Source: Dermatophagoides farinae
Taxonomy: Eukaryota; Arthropoda; Arachnida; Sarcoptiformes; Pyroglyphidae
Assembly: GCF_024713945.1 (NCBI RefSeq)
Contig: NC_134678.1
Location: 3,534,001-3,598,000, forward strand
Length of the DNA: 64,000 bases
Direction: 5' to 3'
Every line of letters starts with the position of its first letter. The stretch's first letter is position 1. The notes under the pieces were generated by a model, which made no database searches, had not been told where the DNA came from, and saw only the letters and a program-made list of their open reading frames with translations. A program made the translations under genes and the position numbers. Of the stretch, positions 22,252 to 35,552 are shown in pieces.

Positions 22252-24754
22252 CTATTGTTGTTATTCACACAATATTTATAACAAATTTTCAATATCAAAT
22301 CATGTGATGATCATAGCATAAAAAAAGCATTTTATGATTGAAAAAAGATATGAATTATAATATAATTATTATTATAGCCATTGTTTTATTATTGTTCATC
22401 AATATATATCATAATGATAAGCTTTGAGAATATTGGAAAGTTTTTGATAAAATAAAAGTTTTTTTTTTATCTCCGTTGAAACAAATATGTGCGATATGTT
22501 TGTGAATGATGTTTAAACTGAATCTAATGAATTGATGATCATGATCATGATCATGATGATTTGATTCCAGTGTAGACTTGTGTTTGTTTGCTTTATTCTA
22601 AATCCGTATAGTAATAGTGGAATTTTTGTGGCTTGTCAATACATTTTAGAATATATTTTTTTTTCGAACTGAAAACTGAAAAAAAGGTGGTAAGATACGC
22701 CTTAAATATATATAATATATATCGATATCGAATGGCGCCGACTCTATATAGAAAATGAATTTTTTTTACTTTAGTTGAAATTTTCGATTCTCATTATAAT
22801 TTTCGGTTTTTTTTCTTCAACAAAATGAGAGTAAAATTGCCTTTAGACACACACTCACACGGAAAAAAATCGAAAAAATGCATGCTTGTCATAATTGATG
22901 TCATGATTATAATTGTTCTTTTCTTCACTTATGCTTTTTCAAGTTTTTTTTCACTTAATCAAAAAAAGATACCAAAAAAAATTGATAATGAAATTGGCCA
23001 TAAAAAATTAGCAAAGCACAGCTGTTGCATTCATTTATTCACCGATAGTCGTTTTTTGGCAGACCGAACAAAAAAAAAAATTCTTAAGTAGCTACAACAG
23101 CAGAATAAATTATAAGTTTTGCCAACCATCGGAATTTTTGTTTGAATAATGATTATTCAATGTTATATAGCATTGACAGAGTAACAATACAATAATCCAA
23201 AAAAAAATCCAAATAATATCAATCAATCAATCGAATATTTGGATTCATCACATTCACTAGAATACTAGAAAGAATATTTGACCAATTTTTCAAAAAATGG
23301 TCGGTCCATTCTTTCATAATGATTAATGATTTCGAATGAAATGCGTTTGCTGCAAAAAAAACACAATATTTTTGTTTCTCTCCAAAACTTGATGATGATT
23401 TCATTCACATTCATTGAACAAAAGTTTTTCTAACATTTAACCACCATTGAAAACATCATTTTTCATTACAAAATCAAAATCAGACAAAAAAATTCGATTT
23501 GTTATTGATGAGTAAATTTTTTGAATGAAATATCTTCGCTTACTTAAAACGATAATGATGAAAAAAAGGAAATACATCTTTTTATTAACACATTATACAC
23601 GTTTTTGTGTGTTTGTTTTGTTTTCACATGAACATTTATTTATTTTTTCTCCTTCGGATTTCATTTTTGTTCAATTAGTGATGATGGACTGTCATCGATC
23701 ACTAAGTTAGCGAGAGAAATAAAAAACACAGTCCAATAGATTGATGATAATAATAATAATAATAATAACAATATACAAAAAGACACTCTGCCAAATAGAT
23801 TGATGATGGAAATACTGTTGATTTTTTTTCAGAAAAAAAAATTTTTGCTGTCAAATTTTTTTTTTATAAAATTCAAAGTTATTTTTAGTAGCCAAAAATG
23901 TTTCAATTTAATGGAAACAAAATACAAGAAAATGATTACTAAATTGTTTTGAGAAAAAAAAAAATAAAAAACATTTTACCCCCAAACATCCACACACACA
24001 CACACACACACAGAGAGAGAGAAATATGACAGTGAAGCAAACTGTAAAGGGGAAAAAAAAGAAAGAAAACAGATTGAAAGTAAAGTGAAAATTCATTCGA
24101 TAATAATAATGATTGATTTTTGTATTGAAATGGAAAAAAAAGTTTTTTTTTCTTATTTACAGTCAAATCATTTAATCCTCGGATAATCATCAGAAAATGA
24201 TTAATTTCAACACACACACACACACACACACATTGAATGTTTGTGTTTGTTTGTTTACAAATCACAAATGACAAGCGTAAAAAGCATGAATATTTTAAGA
24301 AAAAAACTACTTGTTTACTTTTATGTTTTCTTATGAGAATGAATTTGGCCAGAATGTTGTCGAATCTAATGAGTGCAACCCGAAAGAAAAACAGCTAAAA
24401 ATTCATCAAATAATCTAAGAATTTGATAGAAAAAAGAAAATAATCGTCATCATCATCATTATGATTATTATCATTAAGCAAATGATGGTGATTTTGTTGT
24501 GAACAAATTGAATTTTTTTTCAAGCAAAATCAAAAAAAAAAAAATTATAATCGTATTACATTTGATGATGATTGAATGTGATTAATCATTAAAATTATTT
24601 ATCCTTTATATAATTATAAATAGTATCAATGTTTAGTCATAAAACAGAAAATTCAATCTATTAATTTGACTTTTAAAGAATTTTATTTCGATTTTTTCCA
24701 GTTATTTCACAAATCAACAATAACAACAACAACAACAACAACAACAAAGAACAT

Positions 24755-27700
24755 TCAAACAAATCTTTTGAAAGCAGATAATAATTCTTCACAGATTCGA
24801 TAATTTCCCAAGTCATCGTCTGCATCATATAAAAAATTTGATATTTTCTCCAACAATAAAATTGTTGATGATTTAGGCACATCAGTAAAACAATTTGGAT
24901 CAATAATCTTAAAAATTTGAAACAAAAAAAAAGAGAAAAAAATTAATGAAGAAAGAAACGCAAACGAAATGACTTACCAAGGATTTGATCCAGAATAGTA
25001 CATTCGGTGCAAGAAACGATATTTCATCTAATGATGTGAATTTTGAATTCAGCACGCTACACAATCGTATTCCACATATGATCAATAATTGACGACCTAA
25101 ACTTTTTGTATCCGATACGGTAGACATAAGCTTTGGTGTGTATGTTTGTTAGTAGATAAAATTAAGATCAATGATAAAGAAATTTTTTTTTATTGGTTAA
25201 TAAGAAAAAACGACCAAACACCTTTTCAACAAAATTTACCTCTTCGGCTAACGGATCACATCCGTAAAGAAAAAGTTCATGTACATAATGCCCACGTATA
25301 CGATCGATATCTAAATTCCATTCTCTTGCCAATTGAATTATCCTACCGAACCATTTGTTTGCTTGAATATAGAATTGTTGGCATTCATTTTTATTATCAT
25401 TGGTATCTATCGATTTTCATTCGATAAAGAAAGAAATAATGGAAATTAATTTTCAAAGAAAAAAGATATATATAAAAAATATCATACCATTTCTATACGA
25501 TGGAATTGTTTGTACTATCGATGTAATTGTATTAGTAAGAAATTTTCTTCGAATTTCAGTTATTTCGGGATCATTTAATATGATACCATCATTAGTAGTA
25601 TCAATCGATAGAAATGAAACAAGATCTTTAAAAAAATATGCTCGTATCGATGATGGAAACAATGATAATGGACGAACATTTCGCACAGAAAATATTATAA
25701 TAAATTGAATACATTGTGCTAGATGATAATATTCAATCAATAGATCAATATTGGCCATTTTTTGATGCATTGCCATCACTGCTAATGGAATGTTCAACGA
25801 ATATAATGATGATGATTCATTCAATAATGATGGCTGCTTGGGTTGTTTAGATTTGTTGCCGGTTGTTGTTTGTAAATCATATTTGATGAATTCTTCATTA
25901 TAATTCGTATTATATGATTGCAATGAATTAAAACTATTCCACCAATCATCCATTGTATATAAGGGCAATGCTTCTGTTTCCGATGATGCACTTGTTCTTA
26001 TCATAAAATCTACTAAATCACAGCTAAAATTTGAAAATTCTTCCAAATTGTTTTCATCTGTATAAACAAATAAACAAACATTAATTTTGGACAAAAAAAA
26101 TTCGCTTTTTATAATATTACCCATTCCCAATTCTTTCTTAATGACACGATCTTTAGGTTTTTTTCCCATCTTTTCGATCAGATTGCAAAGAATTTCAAAT
26201 CTTTTTTGTATAAATAAACGCCATGCCATTGAAGCAACATTATGTTTCAAAACTGAACTTGATACTTTTTCCAAGTATTCTAATGCCATTTCAATTGTAT
26301 GTATTAATGGTTGATTACTCCATTGTCGTAATAATTCCCAAAAACAATTTATAAGTAATATATCAGAATCAAGACAATTTGGAAAACATCGTCGAACATG
26401 ATCTAAAATTTCGACCAATGTTGATTGTGCTGTTAATCTTGAAAGTTCGTTTACAGCATTGGAACCGGTTTCTAAATCACTATTAATAGGAAAAATTAAG
26501 ATTATTAACGATAAAATTGTTGAGAGAACATTCGAAAAGCAAACATTGTTTACCTTTGAATATAATTTTTTGGAATTTTTTCCTCATCATACGATTCTAC
26601 ATTCGATGAAGATAGTGTTGAATCAACATCAATTCGTGGACATGTGCTAAGAAGTTTGGGATCAATTTTATGATACACAGCCCAGCGGGCAACAATCTCC
26701 GAAACAATACCCGGACCACTGGTCAATATAAATGATAATGATATGTTTTCAATATTTTTCACACCATTATTCAAGGTTTGCGCTGTATTTGTTGTTATTA
26801 CGGATGAATTACATGATTTGAGCAACAAATCAAGTAAAAATAAATCTTCAAGTTGTTTTGATAATAAATTTAGATTTTCTTTGTCCAAATGTAATGTTTC
26901 CCATTCATTATCGGCCGATACAATGCTATGCAAGGATTTTTTCTCATCATCATTATCATTTAATTCTTTTTCTTTTATCTCGGCCATTTTCTTTTCAACT
27001 TTTATTCGATGTATAAGTGCTTTAATCATATTGATTGCTATGAATGCAGCCGGAATATTTGTTGACTTATAAATTAGCTTAATAATATCAATCCAACTGG
27101 GACTTAGATGATCATCAAAACATGAAAAATCAAATTGAATTTCATTTACGTCATTTGATTCATTATTTCTGTTGTCTATTTGTGAAGCATTTATTGTATT
27201 TATAATATGGCTAAAAGCCATTGAAAATGTCGTCCAACAAGGCCAATAAATTGAACATTTTGAATGTATCCATGCGTTAAACAATAGAAGCAATAAATTT
27301 GACAATATAATATTCGTATCATTCAATAAAATTTCCAAATTAGATTCATCACCACAGAATATTGCAAAAAATAAATATGTTGATAATCTATTCAAATTAA
27401 TATAATGATCATCATTAATATTCATCATTTTTAGCTTATTGTCTTCCAATTTTCTTGATGTTGTTTGAGTTTCTTCTTTCATCAATATAATTTCAATGGG
27501 TAAATTTTCGAAAATTTCTTGTTGATCACGTTTAACAAGATGATTATAATATAATGTAAAATGTGATAACATTTCCGTAATCGTTAGATTTAATTCACTT
27601 AAATATGTTTTCATTTGTGGATCCATTTTCAATATCGATTGACGAAATGTAATTAATGATAGTATACGTACAACATCATTTCCTGACCAACCTTCTAGCT

Positions 27701-29805
27701 TTTCCATCAATTGTTGTATATCAGGTGGTTGCTCACTTTGATGAATGATATTTTCAAATTTTTCCTGCAATTCTTCAGTTCTTTCTTGTATGCTGATATA
27801 ATATTGACAAAGTTGTATGATTCTTGTACACATCTGTGCAATCAATTTGTTTTCAAAATCTAATTCATTCTTATCCAATGATTGTAGTAAATCATTATGT
27901 AATTTTCGTGTACATAAAAGTATTAGATTGGGATCTTCACAAGTATTACATATTAATTCAATACATTCACGTCGTATTTCAGCAGTTTTTAGCATTAAAA
28001 TTAATTTTGTTATTTCATTGTAGAATTTTTCTTTCATCATTTTATCGATTGAATCAGATTTTTTTAGTAGATTTTTTAAATCTTTCAATATATGGATATC
28101 ACGAGTTTTTTTACTATTCTTATCGGTCAACGAACAAAGAAATGGAACCTGAAAACGGAAAATTGTTCCAGTATCAAAATTAAATAGAAAACATCTTGAA
28201 TATGCAAAAAATCGTTGATATTCTTGAAAGCTCATCGTATTTTTTATGTTTTGTAGAATGATATAATTAAGGCCAAACATAGTATGATCAATGTAGAGAA
28301 GTTTACAATTTTTTCCAACATTAAAAGCTGTTACACGAGGTCCATTCTGCGCACACCAAATTTCTAATATACCTCGTTTTGGTACATAAATGACAAGGAA
28401 ATGTGCCTGTTTTCGATTCTCTTGTTCCAAATCTTCATCGATAACAATCCAACCAACTTCAGCTTTCCGATAACCTTTCCAAATACGAACAGCAATTAAA
28501 TTTTGCATATCAAACAGTATTACGCGGCCAAAATCATCGGTTACAGCGGCTAATCTTCGATTTGGTGAAAGACAAATTTTTAGACCTAAACGTTCATCGA
28601 ATAGAGATAAATCAGATCCAACGTTTGTCGATGGTTTAATCAATTCTTTGACATTTGGTTCTTTTTGTTGATTGAAGAAAGAAAACATATTTTTCACTTT
28701 ATTCATTAAATATTGAGATAATTCATCAATTATAGCATGTGTTGTTCCCTGTTGTAGAATAAATGAAAAAAAATATGATTTTTCAATCAATTTTACATTA
28801 ATTTATCGATTTACCTCTTGTGCACGATAAAATCCAATATAAGGATTAGTTCCAGTAGTGAAAAAAAGATTAGCATGATCATTGGCTAATGGTTTTCCAT
28901 CAATCGAATGTGATACTAAAGCATCGAAATCATTTTTAACAAAAGAACAAACATTAACACAATCATAGATTCGACCATCAGATGATGTCTGAAATGTCCA
29001 TTTTTTAAATGTAAAAGGTGTTTGATTGCTTTCTTTGGTGTTGAAAAATCCGCCAATGTTGTCTATGGTTTCATCCGATTTTGTTAATCGATTACGACAA
29101 AGTTTAATAGTTTGAAATAGACTAAAACCATCAATCTGTATGACGGCAGTTGGATAAATAATTAGAATTTCATCCGTTTGATCCGATAATAGCTGATTGA
29201 TAGAATATGTGCGACATTTAATTTCAACGATTGGTTCATCATGAAAAAGATGTGACAATAGAAGAAATTTTCCATTTTCCGTATAGATTCGAAAATAACC
29301 TGACGAGAATCCAACTATAATGGCTGTCCAATCACGAAAATTTACGGCAGATTTTTTATGTGATACAAAGGGTAACAAAACAATATTTGTAAGTATTTCA
29401 TCATTTTCAATTCCTATGAAAAACAAATTAACAATTAATGAAACAAATATGATTATCATTTTAAACGAACAAACCAGGTAACGTTGTAGTATAAATCGAA
29501 TTAAATTCAGTTTGATTATTACTAGAATTTTGTTTCAAATGAAATATGGATACTGTTCGTGATCGTCCAATGACCATCATATCTGAAAATGGTGATATAG
29601 AAATAATACATTCATTAAGCCATACATATTTCTTATCATCATTATTATCATCTTCATAGACTAATTCACTTGTATCCCAATTCCAACGATTATCCCAATC
29701 ATCATCACGATACATTTCTTGCCTGGTTTGATCTTCAGGTATTAAGGTTGTTTTAATATCATCTAAATTATTTACAATTGAAAATAGATTAACTGAGGCT
29801 GACAT
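24755..29805 (-). CDS. RAB3GAP2: Rab3 GTPase-activating protein non-catalytic subunit
   Basis: Eight exons on -: 29805-29475, 29413-28815, 28748-26554, 26479-26121, 26057-25488, 25406-25240, 25130-24978 and 24907-24755, total 4527 nt, 1508 residues (human about 1390). The start MSASVNLFSIVNNLDDIKTT matches the family N-terminus. The middle carries the beta-propeller-like region (ITVGFSSGY-type WD strand, LFFTTGTNPYIGFYRAQE, then LSPNRRLAAVTDDFGRVILF and VIYVPKRGILEIW), and the C-terminal half is helical. With RAB3GAP1 it forms the Rab3 GAP and the Rab18 GEF, acting in exocytosis, ER-lipid droplet traffic and autophagy. An alternative in-frame ATG at 29880 would add 25 residues and is less likely. 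The 3' UTR holds a (CAA)n tract (24717-24748). All phases match. Confidence 0.95.
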
Positions 29806-30336
29806 TGTAGTCCGAAAAAAATGGGAAAACACAATTAAAAAAAACTTGAAAGAATCCAAAATAATTTTTCCAATTTCCAATTTAATGACGTAAACAAATC
29901 AATAAAATCAGCTGTGCTGCATCATGATGAATGAATATCATTAGTGATGAACTGAAAAAATTGGCTATGCCTCTACCACATAAAGAAAACGATGATGTTG
30001 CTGTTGTATGAATCCTAAATCCAAAAAAACCTCCCGGTTTGGGAAGCATAGAAAATAAGTAAGAAGTATTACACTTTTAGTTTGTGAACTAACTTTAAAC
30101 TGTGCCGCTACTTTTCAAAAAACCGGGGGGTTTTATTTAGTTTACACTTAGTTAACTTTACTAAATATCAATTAATTGAGCTCGGATTCTATTTATCGAT
30201 TTATTTGAATATTTAGCGTTTGTCACATCATGTTTTCCTTTTTGATTTTTGGAAAATCGACATTTTAAAAAGCAGGTGTTTAAAGTATTTCTTTTTTTTT
30301 GAATTTTTACTTAATTAATATCTCAATAATTTCAGT
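29806..30336. promoter_or_regulatory. Divergent spacer between RAB3GAP2 (-) and zinc-finger-like gene (+)
   Basis: About 530 bases. It contains an imperfect inverted repeat (AAAACCTCCCGGTTTG near 30030 versus AAAACCGGGGGGTTTT near 30120) and a GTAAGAAG donor-like site at 30058. With the ATTTCAG acceptor directly before the ATG at 30337, this suggests a 5' UTR intron of the + strand gene. It probably acts as a shared promoter region. Confidence 0.4.
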
Positions 30337-31119
30337 ATGTCAAAAAAGAAAAATAATATTTCCCGTTCGATAAAAGTTTCTATGGATCAATTAATGAGCT
30401 GGATTGAAAATGAAGGAATCAAGGATGAATTCATCATTCCAGCTTATGGAAAGTTGATTGATAAACTCAATGATTTTGTCCATTCATATGGATCTTTTAG
30501 CATGGACTTTGATGTGTTTCAAATTATACAGAATAAAATTGAAAGCATAGCTGATTCATCCGAAATTTCATCAGATCTTCGGATATTAGTGACGGAAAAA
30601 TTCAATATTTCCAAGCAAATAACACCGAAATTCTTATCAATAAAAAAACGAAGAAAATTCGATCAACGAAGTTCAATCACCAAAGCATATAATCAAATAC
30701 GATCAAAACAAAAGTCTCTGACATTCTGTTGTGGAAAGTTATTTAAAACACATACCAACATGCATCGACACATTGTTAAAACTCATCCAGATGTGATTAT
30801 CGATGGAAACAATCCCCAAGAGGAGTCGACTAATACATCTCAAATACAAGGAACTTCTCTTGAATACTCCATGTTTAGTGATATTGAACATTCCTCTTCC
30901 TCAGATGATGTTTCGGTGAAAGTTGAGATCGAAACAGACCCGGAATTTTGTGATGTTTTGGTGAAAGCTGATACCGAAACAGACTCGGAATTGAATGATG
31001 TTCTGATGGTGAGTGATAACGAAATCGCCCAGGATCGAATGATGTTAAAGAGGCTGATAACGAAACAATCATCTAATCAAATGATATTCCGATGGTGGAC
31101 AATATTGAAACGGCCTTAA
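30337..31119 (+). CDS. Degenerate C2H2 zinc-finger-like protein with repeat tail
   Basis: Open frame of 260 residues, ATG one base after an ATTTCAG acceptor, so a 5' UTR exon is likely. Residues 129-151 look like a C2H2 finger (C-x3-F-x5-M-x2-H-x4-H), but the first zinc Cys is displaced: two adjacent Cys (131-132) replace C-x2-C, so zinc binding is doubtful. Residues 101-108 are a basic cluster (SIKKRRKF), a possible nuclear signal. From residue 191 the protein is built of 15-residue acidic repeats (D-V-x-V-K-x-D/E-x-E-T-D-x-E) encoded by a 45-bp tandem repeat. The third repeat unit is one base short, so the frame shifts and ends in an unrelated basic tail (QSSNQMIFRWWTILKRP). No family recognised; function unknown, possibly a young DNA-binding gene or a remnant. 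Confidence 0.55.
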   Translation: MSKKKNNISRSIKVSMDQLMSWIENEGIKDEFIIPAYGKLIDKLNDFVHSYGSFSMDFDVFQIIQNKIESIADSSEISSDLRILVTEKFNISKQITPKFLSIKKRRKFDQRSSITKAYNQIRSKQKSLTFCCGKLFKTHTNMHRHIVKTHPDVIIDGNNPQEESTNTSQIQGTSLEYSMFSDIEHSSSSDDVSVKVEIETDPEFCDVLVKADTETDSELNDVLMVSDNEIAQDRMMLKRLITKQSSNQMIFRWWTILKRP

Positions 31120-31125
31120 AATTGA
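30907..31125 (+). repeat. 45-bp coding minisatellite, ~4-5 degenerate units
   Basis: Units start with GATGTT at 30907, 30952, 30997 and 31041, and a weaker GATATT unit at 31083. Unit lengths are 45, 45, 44, then degenerate. The 44-bp unit causes a -1 shift of the repeat frame. Confidence 0.8.
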
Positions 31126-33682
31126 AGAATGTTACAATATTGACTGAAAGTGAAATGGACATGAATCAAATCATACTAATATATTGTAAATGGAAGATTT
31201 CCATGCAGATTCGAATGCCAAATCTAATTTCGAGTTAGAATCTTAATTCATTCTTAACTATTGAATTCTTATAAATAATTTTTTATTTCAGTTAAAAATT
31301 GTAAATAAACTGTGAATGAATGTTCGGCTACTCGTAAAATGGCATTGTTTGCTATATTATCATCATCATATGAAACAAGGTGTTTGATTATGGAATGACT
31401 ATCGTAATATTTGCATAACAAAAGAAAGCTTAAGATTAATGAAAACCCTTAGGTCAAAAAGTTCAAGCACAATGCAATTTAACCAAGGACGAAACAAAAA
31501 AAAAAGTTTCCAATAAGTATCGACATCAAAGAAAACTCAGCAAGAAATCACCGATTACCATTAAGAAATTATAAAAGAACATTATTATACATAGGACTTT
31601 AGGGTAACAAGAACGAACATGAAATTCTGTGCATATATCAAACAGAAACATATTGAAACATATTATGATTGAACGATTGACTATTAAAACATGTAATCAT
31701 AATCATCAAACGTCCACGAGAAAAAAAAAATTTGTTTAATGTGCTAGCAATAACTGGTTTTAACCAGTGATTCGTCAGATAAATGCATGTTTGTCAATCA
31801 CTTTCGTTGACACTTTTCAGCTTGGAGAATCTGATTGCCAAACTAGAAATCCAACGAATCAATCGAGGTAATTATACTTATATTTTTATCATAAACCCAT
31901 TTTTTTTCTTAAGATATAGTATCGATAATTTTTTTTTTTTTTTTTGATGATACTTTTTTTCCGACGGCATGCGTCTATAATCAGAAATTTTGAGTATGCG
32001 ACATTTTTTTTCTCTATGATAAATTAACATTCCGATGTATATAGCTATATCGGCAAATATAAGCGCCTGATCACTAAGAGTATGAAAGAGGTATATATAT
32101 ATATATGATGAAGACAACAAATCTTTAATTTCGCATGGCGTATTTTTTTCCAGCATGTACATGTGCACGCCGTTTTTTTTGAGCAACATTTTTTTTTATA
32201 TTATATTGTCAATTCATGTGAGCAATAGAATTATGATGATTGCTCTCTAACTTCATTTCTCGAACAATTCTTTATTTAATATTGTTGTCATTCCTTCAAT
32301 ATCACCACATATAACATTGTATAATAAATATATGTGTGTGTGTGTGTGTACATGTCTTACAATCGATATAATCATACTGGATGAAACCAATGTATAATGG
32401 ATGAAAAATGTGTTGTTAACTTTTATATTCTCAATAAAAACAAAAATAAAGAATATTCTTATTCATCATTCGATCGATTAGGCTACAGTTAAGAAATTCA
32501 TAGTTTCCATCAGAATATATTGTGTAAATGTGATTCATATGTGAATATATACATACAAATTGCAAACTTGAAGCAAAATTGGTCAAATTAAAAAAAGTAA
32601 GTATAAATAAGTCATTCTACTTCTTTTTTTCAGATTAAAAATTGTGTAAAAGGGACTTCTAACTTAAAAAAAAGATTCATTTTCATGTAATTGTATATTC
32701 ATGAATTCATTGCTGAGGTTTCATGTTCATGTAAATAACTAATATGAGCTCTTTTTTCATTAAACACAAAATTATTATTATGTTTTATTCACCATTATAT
32801 ATAATAGAAACAAAATAATGATTTCATGATCATTATCAATGTGAAAAAAAACATTTTCGCCAAATTTATGTTTATCAGATTCCCTCTTTAATTTTTGTGA
32901 TAATTGCGTAATAATGAATTATCAAGAACATCTTGATATCAAAATAAATGACACGAATATAATAATGTTTTTATATTATATTACATTTTCAAGATTAGAT
33001 ATGAATACTCATTGTTTTTATATTTGACAATGACGAAGCAAAGTAAAATCTAGCAAAACAAAAATAATGATAATGATGAAAACTAAGGATTTTTCCCATC
33101 TGAAATGAATCCGGTTTTTAATTTCGAATTCTTTTTTTTTTTTTGACAAAATATCTAGTTAAAATTAGCTCGATTTCTATCCACCGTTTTCATTGTCATC
33201 ATCATCATCGTTGTATGATGTTAGGTTTATTATTTCAATTTTTTTTTGTCAATGTATCGTATATATAAAATTTTTGTGTACGACCGAATTCATTTAGTTT
33301 TTTTTGTTTGATTTTCCCTTCTTGTTTTGATGAATAAATGAATGAAGTGCAATTGCTAATACAATTATCACTATTATTTTTCTTTCATCACATTTAGCCT
33401 TGTGTTTTCCAATCATTTTTTTCAAGATGTTGATAATATAACAACAACTGTAAAGTGAAAAAGAGAATTCAAACAACAACAACAACAACATTAAGCTCAA
33501 GATCATATTGTTTTTTATTATATTGAAATTCATTTTATAGTGGAATCATCGATCTAAATAAGAAGAAACTTTTTAAAATTTTGATCTCATTCATTCGTTT
33601 TTTTTTGATAACTTGGCTAATCGAGGTTTGTTTGTTGCTGAATTTATCTAAACAAGCTTATCTTTTTAATCTCAGTAAAATT
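31120..33682. other. Intergenic, zinc-finger-like gene to ADSS
   Basis: AT-rich with T-runs (31930-31945, 33129-33142), a short (TG)n at 32333-32348 and (CAA)n at about 33470-33490. No coding exon could be supported. The last ~150 bases probably hold the ADSS promoter/5' UTR; an in-frame open stretch upstream of 33683 carries no ATG that fits the enzyme family. Confidence 0.4.
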
Positions 33683-35337
33683 ATGGCAACGATCGATTTG
33701 AACAAACAAAATGGTGGTCCTCATCATAATCACAACCAGAATAATTGCCATCATTCATATCATTCTATTAATAAAACTCAAAACGACAATTCTAAACGAA
33801 ATCGGCTAGCAAATGGCAACGATTCCGGTGTTGAACAGCAAAATTCTTCTGCTATCCAGCCATTAAGAATCGATTATAGCAAATGTTCGAAGGTTACTGT
33901 CGTTCTTGGTTCACAATGGGGTGATGAAGGAAAAGGAAAGATTGTCGATTTGATCGCTTCTGAGATGGATGTCATTTGTCGATGTCAAGGTGGAAATAAT
34001 GCAGGTCATACTGTGGTTGCTGATGGTGTTGAATATGATTTCCATTTATTACCCAGTGGTATCATTAATGCAAATATTACATCCGTTCTTGGTAATGGCG
34101 TGGTCATCCATCTAGGCCAATTATTAGACGAGATTCACAAAAACGAAGGAAAAGGTCTCATAAATTGGCAACAACGTCTGATCATTTCTGATCGTGCTCA
34201 TTTGGGTAAGTGTGTTCTAAATATGTATACTTTGTTGAAATATTTTTTTCGATAGTGTTTGATTTCCACCAAGAAGTCGATGGTTTAATCGAAAAAGCTA
34301 AAGGAACGAAAAGTCTTGGCACGACAAAAAAAGGCATTGGGCCAACATATTCAACAAAAGCATCACGTATTGGCATTCGTATGGCCGATCTGATGGGTGA
34401 TTTTGATAAATTTTCAGAAAAATTTCGTTCTTTAGTCAAATTTTATCAGATTCAATTCCCTGACTTGAAAGCAAATGTTGACGAACAATTGGAACGCATA
34501 AAAGAAATGAGAGAACATATTCGCACTTGTGTCATTGACACAATACCATTCATATCAAGATCGATTCATGAAAAACGAAACATTTTAGTCGAAGGTGCCA
34601 ATGCAAACATGCTGGACATTGATTTTGGAACATATCCTTATGTAACATCTTCGAATTGTACGGTTGGTGGTGCTTGTACCGGATTAGGCATACCTCCAAG
34701 ATTCATCGGTGATGTTTATGGCGTTGCTAAAGCATATTGTACTCGAGTAGGTGATGGACCATTTCCAACTGAATTGACAAATGAAATTGGCGATTATCTT
34801 CAACAAGTTGGTAAAGAAATTGGTGTAACCACCAAAAGAAAACGTAGATGTGGATGGCTTGATATTGTTTTGCTTCGTTATGCCGATATGATCAATGGAT
34901 TTTCAGCGTAAGTATATTTTTTTTATTGGAAATGTTAATTTAATCCCAATTAATTAACATAATAATTAATCAAGTATTGCATTGACTAAATTGGACATAT
35001 TGGATGGATTATCTGAGATAAAAATTGGCATCAGCTATATGATTGATGGCAGTGAAATTGAATCGCCACCGTCAAACATTGTCGATATGGAAAAAGTAAC
35101 CGTCAATTATGTTACATTACCCGGTTGGAAATGTTCGATTAGCCAATGTCGACGATTTGATGATTTGCCCGAAAAAGCTCAAAATTATGTCCGAAAAGTA
35201 GAGTCATTGTTAGGAAAGCCAAGTAAGTATTTAGACAATTTGTTGAATTATATCCAAGAAAAATTATCATAATTTTTTTTACAGTAAAATGGATCGGTGT
35301 TGGCGCATCACGTAATTCAATTATACAATTATTTTGA
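33683..35337 (+). CDS. ADSS: Adenylosuccinate synthetase
   Basis: Exons 33683-34205, 34256-34907, 34975-35222 and 35285-35337 give 491 residues. It catalyses IMP + Asp + GTP to adenylosuccinate, the first committed step of AMP synthesis, in the cytosol. Visible motifs are the GTP/IMP loop [11 protein letters not shown] (76-86), [23 protein letters not shown] across the first splice junction, [53 protein letters not shown] and ALTKLDILD, ending [16 protein letters not shown], the canonical eukaryotic C-terminus. The N-terminal ~70 residues are a His/Asn-rich extension, longer than in vertebrates. All catalytic motifs are intact. It is convergent with the secreted-protein gene on -, with 215 bases between stops. 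Confidence 0.97.
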
Positions 35338-35552
35338 TTATTAAAGAATTATATGGACAATATTTATGGTCAAAAAAAAATGAATCTTCCACACAAAAGT
35401 TTTGTCCAACATTATTTTTCACCATTCAAATATATTATCAAGCTTTGTTTTTTCGGAAAGAATATTTTTTAATATCTGCAAATTTGTTATGTTTTTTTTT
35501 CAAACATATTTTCAATTTGTTTTTATGATGGCATTTTCACAAGAAAAAGGTA

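Larger units (their letters stand above)
16751..24754. other. 8-kb repeat-rich region without a supported gene
   Basis: Lies between the GPCR start and the RAB3GAP2 stop. It holds (GT)n 18342-18387, (CA)n 18548-18581, G10 at 18215-18224, C16 at 18742-18757, (GTT)n 22220-22251, a (GATCAT)n palindromic tract at about 22534-22560, (CA)n at 23991-24012 and 24211-24231, and many A/T runs. One exon-like low-complexity segment on - (about 20669-20860; acceptor CAAG, donor GTAACT) could be an upstream exon of the GPCR or chance. 5' UTR exons and regulatory sequence of the GPCR are the likeliest content. Confidence 0.5.

Noticed and set aside
24673-24754. RAB3GAP2 coding sequence beyond 24755
   Set aside because: The gene's frame stops with TGA at 24755-24757; the longer open frame here is a different phase and reads through the 3' UTR (CAA)n tract.
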